Positions 1-7,246 of a DNA stretch of 14,266 nucleotides are shown here, piece after piece. This stretch comes from JANNOG01 sp050329835. Lineage in GTDB: Bacteria > Actinomycetota > Actinomycetes > Actinomycetales > JBBAYJ01. Each line of letters begins with the position of its first letter. Within the stretch, counting starts at the first letter, position 1. The DNA is taken from positions 1 through 14,266 of the forward strand of contig JBHJOJ010000124.1 in assembly GCA_050329835.1 (NCBI GenBank), in the 5' to 3' direction. Position numbers and translations under genes: made by a program. Under the pieces are notes generated by a model. The model was not told where the DNA came from. It did no database searches and saw only the letters and a program-made list of their open reading frames with translations.

Positions 1-1690
1 CCGGCACCCCGCCGGTCACCTCGGCGAGGCCGGCGGACGGCTGCAGCCGCTCGCCCGCCGCCGCGGCGGCCTGGGGCGGCAGCGCGGTGGCGACGACCCG
101 TGCGGCCTCGCACCACGGGTGGACCGCGAGCTGGACGGCGACTGCGGCCGCCACCTCGCGGGTCACCGCCGACGACCCGGTGAGCGAGACGACACCCCCG
201 GCGGCCGCGAGGTCGAGAAGCACGTCGCGCCCGCCCGTGTCCCGGCCGATGCCCACCAGGTAGGGCAGCGGGGAGGCCGCCGGCACCGGCCGCCGGGGGA
301 GGTCGGCCGCCGCCAGCCGCCACCGCAGCCCGTCCCCGGCGGGTTCCCAGGGGGCCGGCGGCGACCGGTCGGCGGGGGACAGCCAGAGCTCGATCCCGTC
401 GTCGTCGACGGCGGCCGCGTACACGCCCGGCACGGGACGGCCTGCCTCGGCACAGCGCTGGGCGAGCAGCCGCAGGGCCCGGTCGACGAGCGCGGACCGG
501 TGCTCGTCGGCGGCGAGCCGGAGCGCCACCTCCGTCGCGACGGCCGTCCCGGGGGCGGGCTCCCCGCCGCGGCCGCGCCGGCGGGCCGTCACGAGGGCCG
601 CGACGCTCGCGGCCAGCAGTCCGCCGCCGGCCCAGCTCGCCGGGGAGCCCGTGACCGCGGCCAGGGCGGTCCCGGCCGGGTCGTCGGCGAAACTCTGGAA
701 CCAGTTCTCCGTCCCGCCGCGCGCGCCGGTCCCGGGCCCGCCGCCGTGCGGGTCCGGCGGCGGGTCCGGAGCCGGATCGGCCGGCGCGTCGGGTGTCCCG
801 GGGTGCGCGGGGGCGGGCTCCGCGGGTGCAGGGGCGGGGAGCCGCTCGACGCCGACGGCGTCCTCGGGCATGACGAGCTGCCAGCCCGGGTGGATGAGCC
901 GGGCGAGCTCGAGGTGCCGACCGTCCGGCTGCTCCCGCCCGGCGTTGAGCGCGTGGATCTCCTGGTAGCGCCGGCCGTCGCCGAGGAAGCGCTCGGCGAT
1001 GTCCCAGAGGTTGTCGTGGTAGCGACCCTCGGGCGCCTGCACCGTGTACACCCGGAGCCCGGCGAGGGGGTGGGCCGGCGCCGGGTCGGCGGTCGCGGCG
1101 GATCCGGGCGCGGAAGGTGCGATGGCCGCGCCGGTGGCCGTCCCCGCGGCCGCCCCGGCCGTCGCGCCGGGGTCGGGCACCGCTGTCGCGACGACCGCGT
1201 TCGGCGGCGCCGGCGGTCCGTGGTGGCCGCCGTCGAGTACCGCCGCCCCGGCGCTCGACGCCTGGGCGGCCAGGGCCGACGACAGCAGCACCGCCGCGAC
1301 GAGGGACCGGGCGAGCCGCTGCGAGGGCCCGGCCAGCGGCACGGCCGGCGCCAGGACACCGCCCCGGACGGCGGCCACCGCCTCGACGACGACTCCCACG
1401 ACGAACTGCAGCCAGGCCAGCCACACGACGACGGCGAGCACGCCCAGCAGCACGTCGGCGTCGACCGGCCGGGTGAGGTCGGCGCGGTCGGGCAGCGAGG
1501 TCGGGACCGGCGGCGGCCCGGCCCACAGGGGCAGCGCCGCCGGCACCCCGACGACCAGGACCGCGAGCACCAGCCCGGCGGCGAGGGCGCGCAGCGGCCG
1601 CCGCGGGGGCCGGGCCAGCGTGGGCGCGGCGAACCGCTGTGCCGGGAGCCGGGCCGGGGCGCCGGTCGACCGGCTCGGGGACGCGCTCAC
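1..1690 (-). CDS. LysM-domain membrane protein of the Tad operon (C-terminus beyond the left edge)
   Basis: The reading frame is open from a GTG at 1690 to base 1, giving 563 residues with no stop, so the C-terminus lies outside the window. The GTG overlaps the TGA of the preceding tadG-like gene (GTGA). Hydrophobic segments lie at about residues 34-57, 79-103 and 128-145. A LysM-like domain follows at about 212-276 (VYTVQAPEG, then NLWDIAERFLGDGRRY, ending HPGWQLVMPE). A Pro/Ala-rich linker at 277-325 and a fourth membrane segment at about 348-369 come next, then a soluble region with LLDLAAAGGVVSLTG. Actinobacterial Tad clusters often end in large LysM proteins that carry a C-terminal bacterial transcriptional activator (BTAD) domain; such a domain here would be off-window and is only inferred. 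Role unknown: possibly a cell-wall-linked sensor or assembly factor for the pilus. The coding call is firm, the function is not. Confidence 0.85.
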   Translation of the reverse strand, partial: MSASPSRSTGAPARLPAQRFAAPTLARPPRRPLRALAAGLVLAVLVVGVPAALPLWAGPPPVPTSLPDRADLTRPVDADVLLGVLAVVVWLAWLQFVVGVVVEAVAAVRGGVLAPAVPLAGPSQRLARSLVAAVLLSSALAAQASSAGAAVLDGGHHGPPAPPNAVVATAVPDPGATAGAAAGTATGAAIAPSAPGSAATADPAPAHPLAGLRVYTVQAPEGRYHDNLWDIAERFLGDGRRYQEIHALNAGREQPDGRHLELARLIHPGWQLVMPEDAVGVERLPAPAPAEPAPAHPGTPDAPADPAPDPPPDPHGGGPGTGARGGTENWFQSFADDPAGTALAAVTGSPASWAGGGLLAASVAALVTARRRGRGGEPAPGTAVATEVALRLAADEHRSALVDRALRLLAQRCAEAGRPVPGVYAAAVDDDGIELWLSPADRSPPAPWEPAGDGLRWRLAAADLPRRPVPAASPLPYLVGIGRDTGGRDVLLDLAAAGGVVSLTGSSAVTREVAAAVAVQLAVHPWCEAARVVATALPPQAAAAAGERLQPSAGLAEVTGGVP

Positions 1691-2148
1691 GGCGTCGTCG
1701 CCTCGGCCGTGGCCGACGCCCTGACCGTGAACTCGCGGTACCCCACGAGCAGGAGGAAGGCCGTCGGGACGGTGTCGGTCACGGTGACGGTGGCGCTCGC
1801 GCCCCCGACGCTCACCGCGTACTGGCCGCCGCCGTACCCGCGGGAGGCGAGCAGGGCCGCGGCCGCCCCGCCCGCGTCCGGGCGCAGCCGCACCTCCCCG
1901 GTGCTGCGCAGGGCCGTGACGTCGATCCGGTCGGCCGCGGCGCGGGCCGCCTGCTCGGCGTCGTCGGCCACCCGGGCCCGGCCGTTGAGCGCCTGGCCGC
2001 CGTCGATCACCAGGCCCGCCGTCAGCAGCAGGGCCCCGGTGACGGCCACGACGAACGCCGTGGCGGCACCGCGGTCGTCACGGTCGTGACGGCCGACACG
2101 ACCGTCGCGGCCGAAGCAGCGGCACCCGATGCGCAGCGTTCCCCTCAT
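1687..2148 (-). CDS. TadE/G-like Flp pilus-assembly protein
   Basis: A 153-residue protein. The ATG at 2148 overlaps the TGA of the upstream tadE-like gene (ATGA) and has a GGAGGG ribosome site just upstream, so I prefer it to an earlier in-frame start near 2250 inside that gene. After a basic N-terminus comes DRGAATAF and a membrane segment at about residues 30-50 (VVAVTGALLLTAGLVIDGG). The motif GRARVADDAEQAARAAADR at about 57-74 is typical of the TadE/G-like family, whose members have one N-terminal membrane helix and an extracytoplasmic domain. The remainder is short and rich in beta-type sequence (GGASATVTVTDTVPTAFLL). It is much smaller than proteobacterial TadG and lacks the von Willebrand A region, as is common in actinobacteria. 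Probably a minor pseudopilin or assembly factor, translated together with its neighbours. Confidence 0.85.
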   Translation of the reverse strand: MRGTLRIGCRCFGRDGRVGRHDRDDRGAATAFVVAVTGALLLTAGLVIDGGQALNGRARVADDAEQAARAAADRIDVTALRSTGEVRLRPDAGGAAAALLASRGYGGGQYAVSVGGASATVTVTDTVPTAFLLLVGYREFTVRASATAEATTP

Positions 2149-2570
2149 CCCACCCTCCGGTACGTCTCGAGCGGGGCCGCGCTCGTCGCGTCGACCGCGA
2201 CGCTGCCCGGCAGGCCCAGCAGCCCCAGGTCCGACAGGTCGACCCGGCACACCAGCGCCACCGTGACGACGCCGCCCTCGGTGAAGGAACCGCCCATCAC
2301 GGGTGCCGTGCAGTCCGCCCCCGGCGGTAGCGTCGCGGCCGCCGCCGTCCGCGCGGCGCCGGCGGCAGCGGGCGCGGACCGTTCGAGGCTCGCGGCGCGG
2401 GCCGCCTCCCGCGCTGCCGCCTCGACCTCGCCCTCCACGGCCACGTACCGGGCGAAGGCCGCGACCAGCATGAGGAAGGCGACGAGCAGCGGAGCCAGCA
2501 GGACGAGCTCGACGGCCATCGACCCGGTGTCGTGGGGCCGGGACCGTCCCGGTTCCCGGGTGTCAGTCAT
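2145..2570 (-). CDS. tadE: TadE-like pseudopilin
   Basis: A 141-residue protein. The ATG at 2570 overlaps the TGA of the preceding gene by eight bases (ATGACTGA). The N-terminus DTGSMAVELVLLAPLLVAF is the classic TadE signature: a small residue, then Glu at the +5 position of the mature protein, running into a hydrophobic helix at about residues 18-42. An Ala-rich helix follows (EVEAAAREAARAASLER), then a C-terminal domain with two cysteines (GADCTAPVMGG and VALVCRVDL) that could form a disulfide outside the membrane. TadE-family proteins are processed by the prepilin peptidase and act as minor pilins in Tad pilus assembly; the peptidase is not encoded in this window. It is one of two tadE-like genes in tandem and is co-transcribed with the tad ATPase genes. 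Confidence 0.9.
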   Translation of the reverse strand: MTDTREPGRSRPHDTGSMAVELVLLAPLLVAFLMLVAAFARYVAVEGEVEAAAREAARAASLERSAPAAAGAARTAAAATLPPGADCTAPVMGGSFTEGGVVTVALVCRVDLSDLGLLGLPGSVAVDATSAAPLETYRRVG

Positions 2571-3054
2571 CGGGGCGGAACACCTCCACGGGGCCGGAGA
2601 CGCTGACGTCGATCCGTCCCCCGAACCCGGGGACGATCGTCCGGGCGGTCCCGGTCACCTGGGCGGTCACGGTGTCGCCCGCGCCCGCCCGGACGTCCAC
2701 CGCGGCGCCGTCGAGGAAGCCCCGTCCGACGTCCCGGGCGTACGCCGTGCCGCGGGCCTCGGCGGCGGTGAGGCCGGCGCCGCCGGACGCCCGGGCGGAC
2801 CGGGCCGCCTCCCGGGCCGCCCCCTGCGCCACCTGGTGGGCGAGGCCCACGGTGCCGAACTGCACGACGAGGAACACGACGAGCATGAGGACCGGGGTGT
2901 AGAGGACCAGTTCCAGCGACGAGACGCCCCGGTCCCCGCGGCCCCGGCGGGCTACGGCATCTGGATCTGGTTGGCCGACTGCGTGACCCGCGGGACGATG
3001 ACGCCCACCACGACCGCCGCCAGGCCGATCACCGCGGCCGTGATGATCACCCAT
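2563..3054 (-). CDS. tadE: TadE-like pseudopilin with no normal start at the expected place
   Basis: The conserved part begins near 2935 with RGDRGVSSLELVLYTPVLM, a TadE-type leader and hydrophobic helix with Glu at +5. It continues with HQVAQGAAREAARSARASG and ends GPVEVFRPDD. By analogy with its neighbours the gene should start right at the flp stop codon (2954-2952), but the overlapping in-frame codon there is GTA (2955-2953). No ATG, GTG, TTG, CTG or ATN codon lies in frame between 3051 and the membrane helix. The only canonical start upstream of the helix is the ATG at 3054, which lies inside flp and adds 33 very basic, Gly/His-rich residues (163 aa in total). I give that interval because it is the only standard start. 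The true start may be 2955 with an unusual codon, or a base may be wrong. The family assignment is secure. Confidence 0.8.
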   Translation of the reverse strand: MGDHHGRGDRPGGGRGGRHRPAGHAVGQPDPDAVARRGRGDRGVSSLELVLYTPVLMLVVFLVVQFGTVGLAHQVAQGAAREAARSARASGGAGLTAAEARGTAYARDVGRGFLDGAAVDVRAGAGDTVTAQVTGTARTIVPGFGGRIDVSVSGPVEVFRPDD

Positions 3055-3185
3055 TCCACGAGCGAGGCGCCGCGGTCCGCGGTCGCCGACGCGCGGTGGC
3101 GGTGGTGGGCCAGGACGACGAGCAGCGCTCCGAGCGGGGTCGCCGGGCTCGTCAGGGCGGTGAGGCGGTGTCGCGTGGGTCGCAT
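2952..3185 (-). CDS. flp: Flp-type major pilin
   Basis: A 77-residue protein with an ATG at 3185 preceded by a good ribosome site (GGAAGGAC). A basic leader of about 39 residues ends at DRG-ASLVEW, the Flp prepilin cleavage pattern: cut after Gly39, with Glu44 at +5 of the mature protein. A hydrophobic helix follows at about 45-64 (VIITAAVIGLAAVVVGVIV), then a short polar tail ending QSANQIQMP. The mature subunit would be about 38 residues, normal for Flp pilins, while the leader is longer than usual and contains its own hydrophobic patch (LGALLVVLA). This is the structural subunit of the pilus assembled by the TadA/B/C machinery encoded just upstream. It is the only gene in the operon core preceded by a real gap, which holds a hairpin that may let it be expressed at a different level. 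Confidence 0.9.
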   Translation of the reverse strand: MRPTRHRLTALTSPATPLGALLVVLAHHRHRASATADRGASLVEWVIITAAVIGLAAVVVGVIVPRVTQSANQIQMP

Positions 3186-3225
3186 GGGGGTGTCCTTCCG
3201 GTCGTGCGGTCGGGTGGGTGCGGGC

Positions 3226-3245
3226 GGGCGCCGCGGCGGGCGCCC
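3226..3245 (-). promoter_or_regulatory. GC hairpin between tadC and flp
   Basis: GGGCGCC (3226-3232) and GGCGCCC (3239-3245) are perfect inverted copies with a six-base loop. They lie directly after the tadC stop codon, in the only sizeable gap of the operon core. In the leftward transcript the hairpin sits about 40 bases before the flp start. No U-tract follows. A processing or stability element that separates pilin expression from the machinery genes is plausible. Confidence 0.45.
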
Positions 3246-4175
3246 TCACAGGGCCCCGCTTGCGAGGACGTTGGCCAGCGGGGGGTAGATGAGGAAGACC
3301 AGGAACCCGGCGCACATGAGGAACTGGGCGAGGAGCATGGTCTGGGAGCGCTCCTGGGCCCTGCCCTCGAGGTCCGCCAGCTCCCGCCGCCGCAGGGTGG
3401 CGGCCCGGGCCGCCAGCGAGTCGCGCACCTTGGCGCCGTCGTCGGCCACCAGTCCGAGGGCGGCGGCGAGGTCGACGAGCTCCTCGATGCCCAGCTCCTC
3501 GCCCAGGCGGCCGAGGGCCGCCCACGGGGTGGTGCCCTGCAGCCGGGCGTCCTCCAGGGTCCGGGTGATCGCCTGCATCGCCTGGCTGTCCCCGATGCCC
3601 GCCGCGGTCGTCAGCGCCTCGGGCACCCCGCGGCCGCCCGCGAGGTTGAGCGCCACGAGGTCCAGGTAGGCACCCACGGTGTGGCGGAAGTCGCTGCGCC
3701 GTTCCCTCGCCCTGGTCCGGGCCGAGAGGGTGGGCAGTGCCGCCCCCACCAGCCCGCCCACGGCCAGGGCGGCGACCGGCAGCGTCGTCACCGCACCGCC
3801 CCCGGCCACGACCCCCCAGGCGAGGCCGGCGACCCCGAGTGCCACCGCCCCGGCCGCCGCGGTGGTCAGGGACCGGGCCAGGTGGGACTCCAGGGAGTGG
3901 CCGGTGATCGCCAGATCCTTGCGGATCCCGTCGAGCGCGATCCCTCGGGAGGCGAGGAGGTCGGCGAGCCCGGCCCCGAGGCGCCGGGCCGTCGCGGACC
4001 CGGTGCGGGTGCCCGTCGCCGCGGCGGCCAGCACCGAGTCCCGGCCCCGGCGGCGCCGGGCCAGGTCCAGCCGGGCGAGGGCGACCGGGCCCGAGGGGCC
4101 GCGGACGGCGAGGGCGCCGACCGCCATCAGCACGCCGAGGCCGGTCAGCGCGCCCGCCAGCAGCACGGCCGTCAT
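3246..4175 (-). CDS. tadC: Tad pilus inner-membrane platform protein TadC (type II secretion F family)
   Basis: A 309-residue protein. The ATG at 4175 overlaps the TGA of tadB (ATGA), and a strong GGAGGT lies at 4186-4181. Hydrophobic segments lie at about residues 3-24, 104-125, 130-150 and 281-303. The cytoplasmic T2SF domain spans about 163-280 with the family pattern FRHTVGAYLDLVALNLAGG, then VPEALTTAA, and ALGRLGEELGIEELVDLAAAL, followed by the basic helix SLAARAATLRRRELADLEG. TadC pairs with TadB to form the membrane platform on which the TadA ATPase drives pilin polymerisation. Length and topology match the family. A 60-base gap with a hairpin separates its stop from flp. Confidence 0.95.
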   Translation of the reverse strand: MTAVLLAGALTGLGVLMAVGALAVRGPSGPVALARLDLARRRRGRDSVLAAAATGTRTGSATARRLGAGLADLLASRGIALDGIRKDLAITGHSLESHLARSLTTAAAGAVALGVAGLAWGVVAGGGAVTTLPVAALAVGGLVGAALPTLSARTRARERRSDFRHTVGAYLDLVALNLAGGRGVPEALTTAAGIGDSQAMQAITRTLEDARLQGTTPWAALGRLGEELGIEELVDLAAALGLVADDGAKVRDSLAARAATLRRRELADLEGRAQERSQTMLLAQFLMCAGFLVFLIYPPLANVLASGAL

Positions 4176-5095
4176 GGGGGACCTCCGTCCGTCGCGGTGG
4201 CGAGGAACCGCCCGGGCAGCCGGTACGAGGCGAGGCTGCGGATCCACAGCACCCCGGCCGCGAACAGGGCGAACACGAGGGCGAGGACGAGCTGTCCGGC
4301 CGGGGTGCCGTAGGGGGCCACGTAGGCGGGGTTGAACACGGCCAGTCCGACCATGAAGGCCGCCGAGACCGCCAGCACGATCTGGACGCTGCGCCGGGTG
4401 CTCCGTCGCCCGGCCGCGATCCGGCGGCGGACCTCCGCCTCCTCGCGGATGGACACCGCGAGCGCCGACAGCACGTCGCGCAGGCCCGGACCCCGGAGCC
4501 GGGCGTTCAGCAGCAGCGCGGCCACGACGAGGTCGGTGCCGCTGTCGGAGAGATCGGCCGCGAACCGCCGGAGGGCGTCGGTCAGGGGCACCCTGACCGC
4601 GAGCCGGTCCGCCAGGGCCCGCAGCTGCCCCGCCACGACCGGGGGGGCGGCATGCGCAGTGGCCGGGATTGCCTGCTCCAGCCCGACCGCCCCCGCGATC
4701 GTGTCGCGCAGCGACTCCGACCAGGCGGCGAGGGCGTCGAGGCGGTCGATGGAGCGCCGCTCCTCGGCCGACCCGCCCACGAGCCGGTCCCACACCATCA
4801 CCGCCCCGGCCGTCACCGCGGCGGCGACCAGCCACCCGGTGAGCACCAGCACCAGCGCCCCGAGCCCGGCGGCCAGCAGGACCCGACGGGCCGCCGCCCC
4901 GGCGGCCCGGCCCGCCCGGGCCCGGGACGCCCCCGGCCGGCGTGGGGTCGCCCGCAGCCCGGCGACGACGGCCAGCAGGCCGAGACCCACCAGGGCGCCC
5001 GCGGCGAGGACCGTGGTCAGCGCGAGGTCGACGGCCACGGGGAGCGCCGGGGCGCTCGCCACCGGGCCCGCCGCGCCCGGCAGGCCCGCCGTCAC
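4172..5095 (-). CDS. tadB: Tad pilus inner-membrane platform protein TadB (type II secretion F family)
   Basis: A 307-residue protein. The GTG at 5095 overlaps the TGA of tadA (GTGA). Longer in-frame upstream extensions would lie wholly inside tadA and are rejected. Membrane segments lie at about residues 23-46, 72-102, 237-256 and 267-287. Between them is the cytoplasmic T2SF domain: LDALAAWSESLRDTIAGAVGLEQAI at about 119-143, then PLTDALRRFAADLSDSGTDLVVAALL, and the characteristic GLRDVLSALAVSIREEAEVRRRI at about 204-226. It is the partner of TadC in the inner-membrane platform. The C-terminus ATATDGGPP is encoded across the tadC start, so translation of the two is probably coupled. Confidence 0.93.
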   Translation of the reverse strand: MTAGLPGAAGPVASAPALPVAVDLALTTVLAAGALVGLGLLAVVAGLRATPRRPGASRARAGRAAGAAARRVLLAAGLGALVLVLTGWLVAAAVTAGAVMVWDRLVGGSAEERRSIDRLDALAAWSESLRDTIAGAVGLEQAIPATAHAAPPVVAGQLRALADRLAVRVPLTDALRRFAADLSDSGTDLVVAALLLNARLRGPGLRDVLSALAVSIREEAEVRRRIAAGRRSTRRSVQIVLAVSAAFMVGLAVFNPAYVAPYGTPAGQLVLALVFALFAAGVLWIRSLASYRLPGRFLATATDGGPP

Positions 5096-6429
5096 GACCA
5101 GCCCCCGGTGGGCAGGAAGCCGTGCTCGACCAGCTCCGGAAGGCAGGCCAGGGGCGCGCCGGCCCGCAGCTCGCCGTCGTCGTCGACGGCCAGGACCTCG
5201 CTGGACAGCACCCGGCCGTCGACCCCGTTGACCTCGCGCACGCTCGTCACCCGCCGGCGCAGCCGTCCGCCGCGGGCGAAGTCGTTGCGCCGCTCCACGA
5301 AGACGACGAAGTCGATCGCCCCCGCGACGAGCATGGCCGTGGCCTCCTGGGGCAGCCGCTCGACGGACTGGATGGCGTAGGTGGCGATCCGGTTGAAGAC
5401 CTCGAGGGAGGAGTTGGCGTGGATGGTCGACAGCGAGCCGTCGTTGCCCTGGCTCATGGCGTTGAGCATCGTGACGATCTCGTCGCCGAGGACCTCGCCG
5501 ACGATCACGCGGCTGGGGTTCATCCGCAGCGACCGGCGGACCAGCTCGGCCATGCCGACAGCGCCGAGGCCCTCCGAGTTCGGCAGCCGCTCCTCGAAGG
5601 CGACGACGTTGGGGTGGAGGTCCTCGAACTCGCCGAGCCCGAGCTCGAGGGCCCGCTCGACGGTGATGAGCCGCTCGGGCGGCGGGATCTCGTTGGCCAG
5701 GGCCCGGAGCAGGGTGGTCTTGCCGGCGTTCGTCGCCCCGGCGATCATGATGTTCTTCCGGGCGGCGATCGCGGCGGACAGCAGTGACGCCGCCTCCGGC
5801 GGCAGCGTCCCGTTGGCCACCAGGTCGTCGAGGCGGACCCGGGAGAGCCGGGCCCGGCGGATGGAGACCGCGGGGCGGGCGCACACGCCCATCACCGCGG
5901 ACAGCCGGCTGCCGTCGGGCAGCCGGAGGTCGAGCTGGGGGTTCGCGCTGTCGAAGGGGCGGGACGCCAGTCCCGCGTACGACCCCAGCAGCTGGACGAG
6001 GTCGACGAGTTCGTCGTCGGAGTCCGCCACGGGTGCGCGGAGCTCCTCGTGGCCGTCGGCGTAGCCGACGAACACCCGGTCGCACCCGTTGATGTCGATG
6101 TTCTCGACGTCCGGGTCGTCCAGCAGCGGCTGGAGCCGGCCGACGCCGTAGAGGGCGGCGTGGACCGCGTCGAGCAGCGCCTCCTCCTCGGTCGGCCCGG
6201 GCGGCGTGCGCCCGGCCGTGATCTGCGCCCGGGCATGGCGGTCCAGGACCCGGCCGATGACGGCCCGGGCGAACTGGCGCTCGTCCTCGGGGCCCAGCGG
6301 CCGGACGCCGTTGGCCGCGTCCTCCTGCCGCTGCCGCGTGAGGACGTCGGCGACCTGCTCGCGCAGCGCCCGGACCAGTGCCTGGTCGACGCCTGCGCCC
6401 GTGGGCGCCGCGAGCGTGGGCGGGCTCAT
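5092..6429 (-). CDS. tadA: Tad pilus assembly ATPase TadA/CpaF (secretion ATPase GspE/VirB11 family)
   Basis: A 445-residue cytoplasmic hexameric ATPase that powers Flp pilus assembly. The ATG at 6429 overlaps the TGA of the CpaE-like gene (ATGA). There is no clear ribosome site, so coupled translation is likely. The N-terminal all-alpha domain covers about residues 10-100, then the N2 domain with PLLDDPDVENIDINGCDRV at about 101-119. The Walker A motif GATNAGKT is at 231-238, an acidic stretch with ITVERALELGL at 255-265, the Walker B-type segment RVIVGEVLGDE at 307-317, and the His box STIHANSS at 334-341. All are intact, so the enzyme looks active. In the P-loop Asn replaces the more usual Gly or Ser (GATNAGKT), which is common in CpaF proteins. 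It acts on the TadB/TadC platform encoded directly downstream. Confidence 0.97.
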   Translation of the reverse strand: MSPPTLAAPTGAGVDQALVRALREQVADVLTRQRQEDAANGVRPLGPEDERQFARAVIGRVLDRHARAQITAGRTPPGPTEEEALLDAVHAALYGVGRLQPLLDDPDVENIDINGCDRVFVGYADGHEELRAPVADSDDELVDLVQLLGSYAGLASRPFDSANPQLDLRLPDGSRLSAVMGVCARPAVSIRRARLSRVRLDDLVANGTLPPEAASLLSAAIAARKNIMIAGATNAGKTTLLRALANEIPPPERLITVERALELGLGEFEDLHPNVVAFEERLPNSEGLGAVGMAELVRRSLRMNPSRVIVGEVLGDEIVTMLNAMSQGNDGSLSTIHANSSLEVFNRIATYAIQSVERLPQEATAMLVAGAIDFVVFVERRNDFARGGRLRRRVTSVREVNGVDGRVLSSEVLAVDDDGELRAGAPLACLPELVEHGFLPTGGWS

Positions 6430-7244
6430 GCCACGCGCCACGGGGTGCCGGGGAAGGGGGAGCCGTTGAGGCCGGGGGCGGACTCCGCTGCCTCCGGTGC
6501 CCCGGACGCGGCACCCGCGGTCCGCAGGGGGCCGGCCAGGGCCCGGGCCGAGCGCACCAGCGACGACCGGGAGGCGCGGAGCGCGTCCGCGGCGGCCAGG
6601 GCGTCGGCGCCGCGCGGGTCCAGGGCGAGCACGCCCAGCACCGCTGCGGGCAGGCCGGCGCCGGCGATGAGGCGGGCGACATCGGTCGCGACCGCCGAGC
6701 GCCGGCCCTCGGCGGCGACCAGGACGACGCCGACGGGTCCGGCGAGCGGGCGGGAGGACAGCCACGCCAGCCGGGTCCGCAGGTGGGCCAGGTCGGCCGC
6801 GGCGGCCCGCGCGAGGACGACCACCAGGTCGGCGGCGTTCACCACGGGCTCCGCCGGGGACCCGCCGGCCACCCGCCCGCAGTCCGCGAGCACGTCGGTC
6901 GGGGACTGCCGCAGCGTCCGGGCCAGGTGCTGCCAGACCGGGCCGATCCCGGCCAGCTGGTCCGGGCCCGACACCCCGGCGAGCACCGGGAGGCCCCCGC
7001 CCACGGCCTGGACGTGGTCGGCGACCGGCGCCGCGGCACCGCGGCGCAGCGCGGCGGCGAGGGAGATGAGGCCGGTGTCGGAGTCCAGCGGCTCCCCGCG
7101 CGGACCGCGGTAGCGGATCGCCAGGTCGCCGCCGGCGGGGTCGAGGTCGGCCAGCACCGCCGGCTGCGGCCACACCGCCGCCAGGGCGACCCCCGCGGTG
7201 GTGACCCCGGGGGACCCCTTCGCCGACAGCAGCGCGATCAGCAT
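6426..7244 (-). CDS. CpaE-like ParA/MinD-fold protein of the Tad operon
   Basis: A 272-residue protein whose ATG at 7244 lies two bases after the TGA of the SAF-domain gene. It opens with MLIALLSAKGSPGVTTAG, a ParA/MinD deviant P-loop: the first lysine (Lys9) is kept, but the second position, normally GK, reads GV (KGSPGVTT). The adenine/Mg-binding strand follows as VLADLDPAGGDLAIRY at about 33-48, a Walker B-like TDVLADCGRV near 121-130, and a VVVLARAAAADLAHL segment typical of the fold. In other Tad systems CpaE localises the pilus machinery at the membrane or pole. The absence of the receiver-like N-terminal domain of Caulobacter CpaE and the altered P-loop are what I recall as usual for actinobacterial members. 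Nucleotide hydrolysis may be weak or absent. Confidence 0.85.
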   Translation of the reverse strand: MLIALLSAKGSPGVTTAGVALAAVWPQPAVLADLDPAGGDLAIRYRGPRGEPLDSDTGLISLAAALRRGAAAPVADHVQAVGGGLPVLAGVSGPDQLAGIGPVWQHLARTLRQSPTDVLADCGRVAGGSPAEPVVNAADLVVVLARAAAADLAHLRTRLAWLSSRPLAGPVGVVLVAAEGRRSAVATDVARLIAGAGLPAAVLGVLALDPRGADALAAADALRASRSSLVRSARALAGPLRTAGAASGAPEAAESAPGLNGSPFPGTPWRVA

Positions 7245-7246
7245 GG

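Noticed and set aside
3226..3245. Calling the tadC-flp hairpin a terminator
   Set aside because: No U-tract follows on the leftward transcript, and flp has no visible promoter of its own in the short gap.
119..3288. Long plus-strand frames opposite the Tad operon (119-2089 and 1639-3288)
   Set aside because: They are antisense shadows in GC-rich DNA. The products are Arg/Gly/Pro-rich without domains, while the minus strand gives clear pilus proteins.
4172..6682. An 836-residue TadB starting at 6682
   Set aside because: The extension is a frame shadow of tadA. TadB proteins are about 300 residues and the GTGA start at 5095 fits.
5092..7173. A 693-residue version of TadA starting at 7173
   Set aside because: The extra N-terminus lies wholly inside the CpaE-like gene and is low-complexity. 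The ATGA start at 6429 gives the normal family length.
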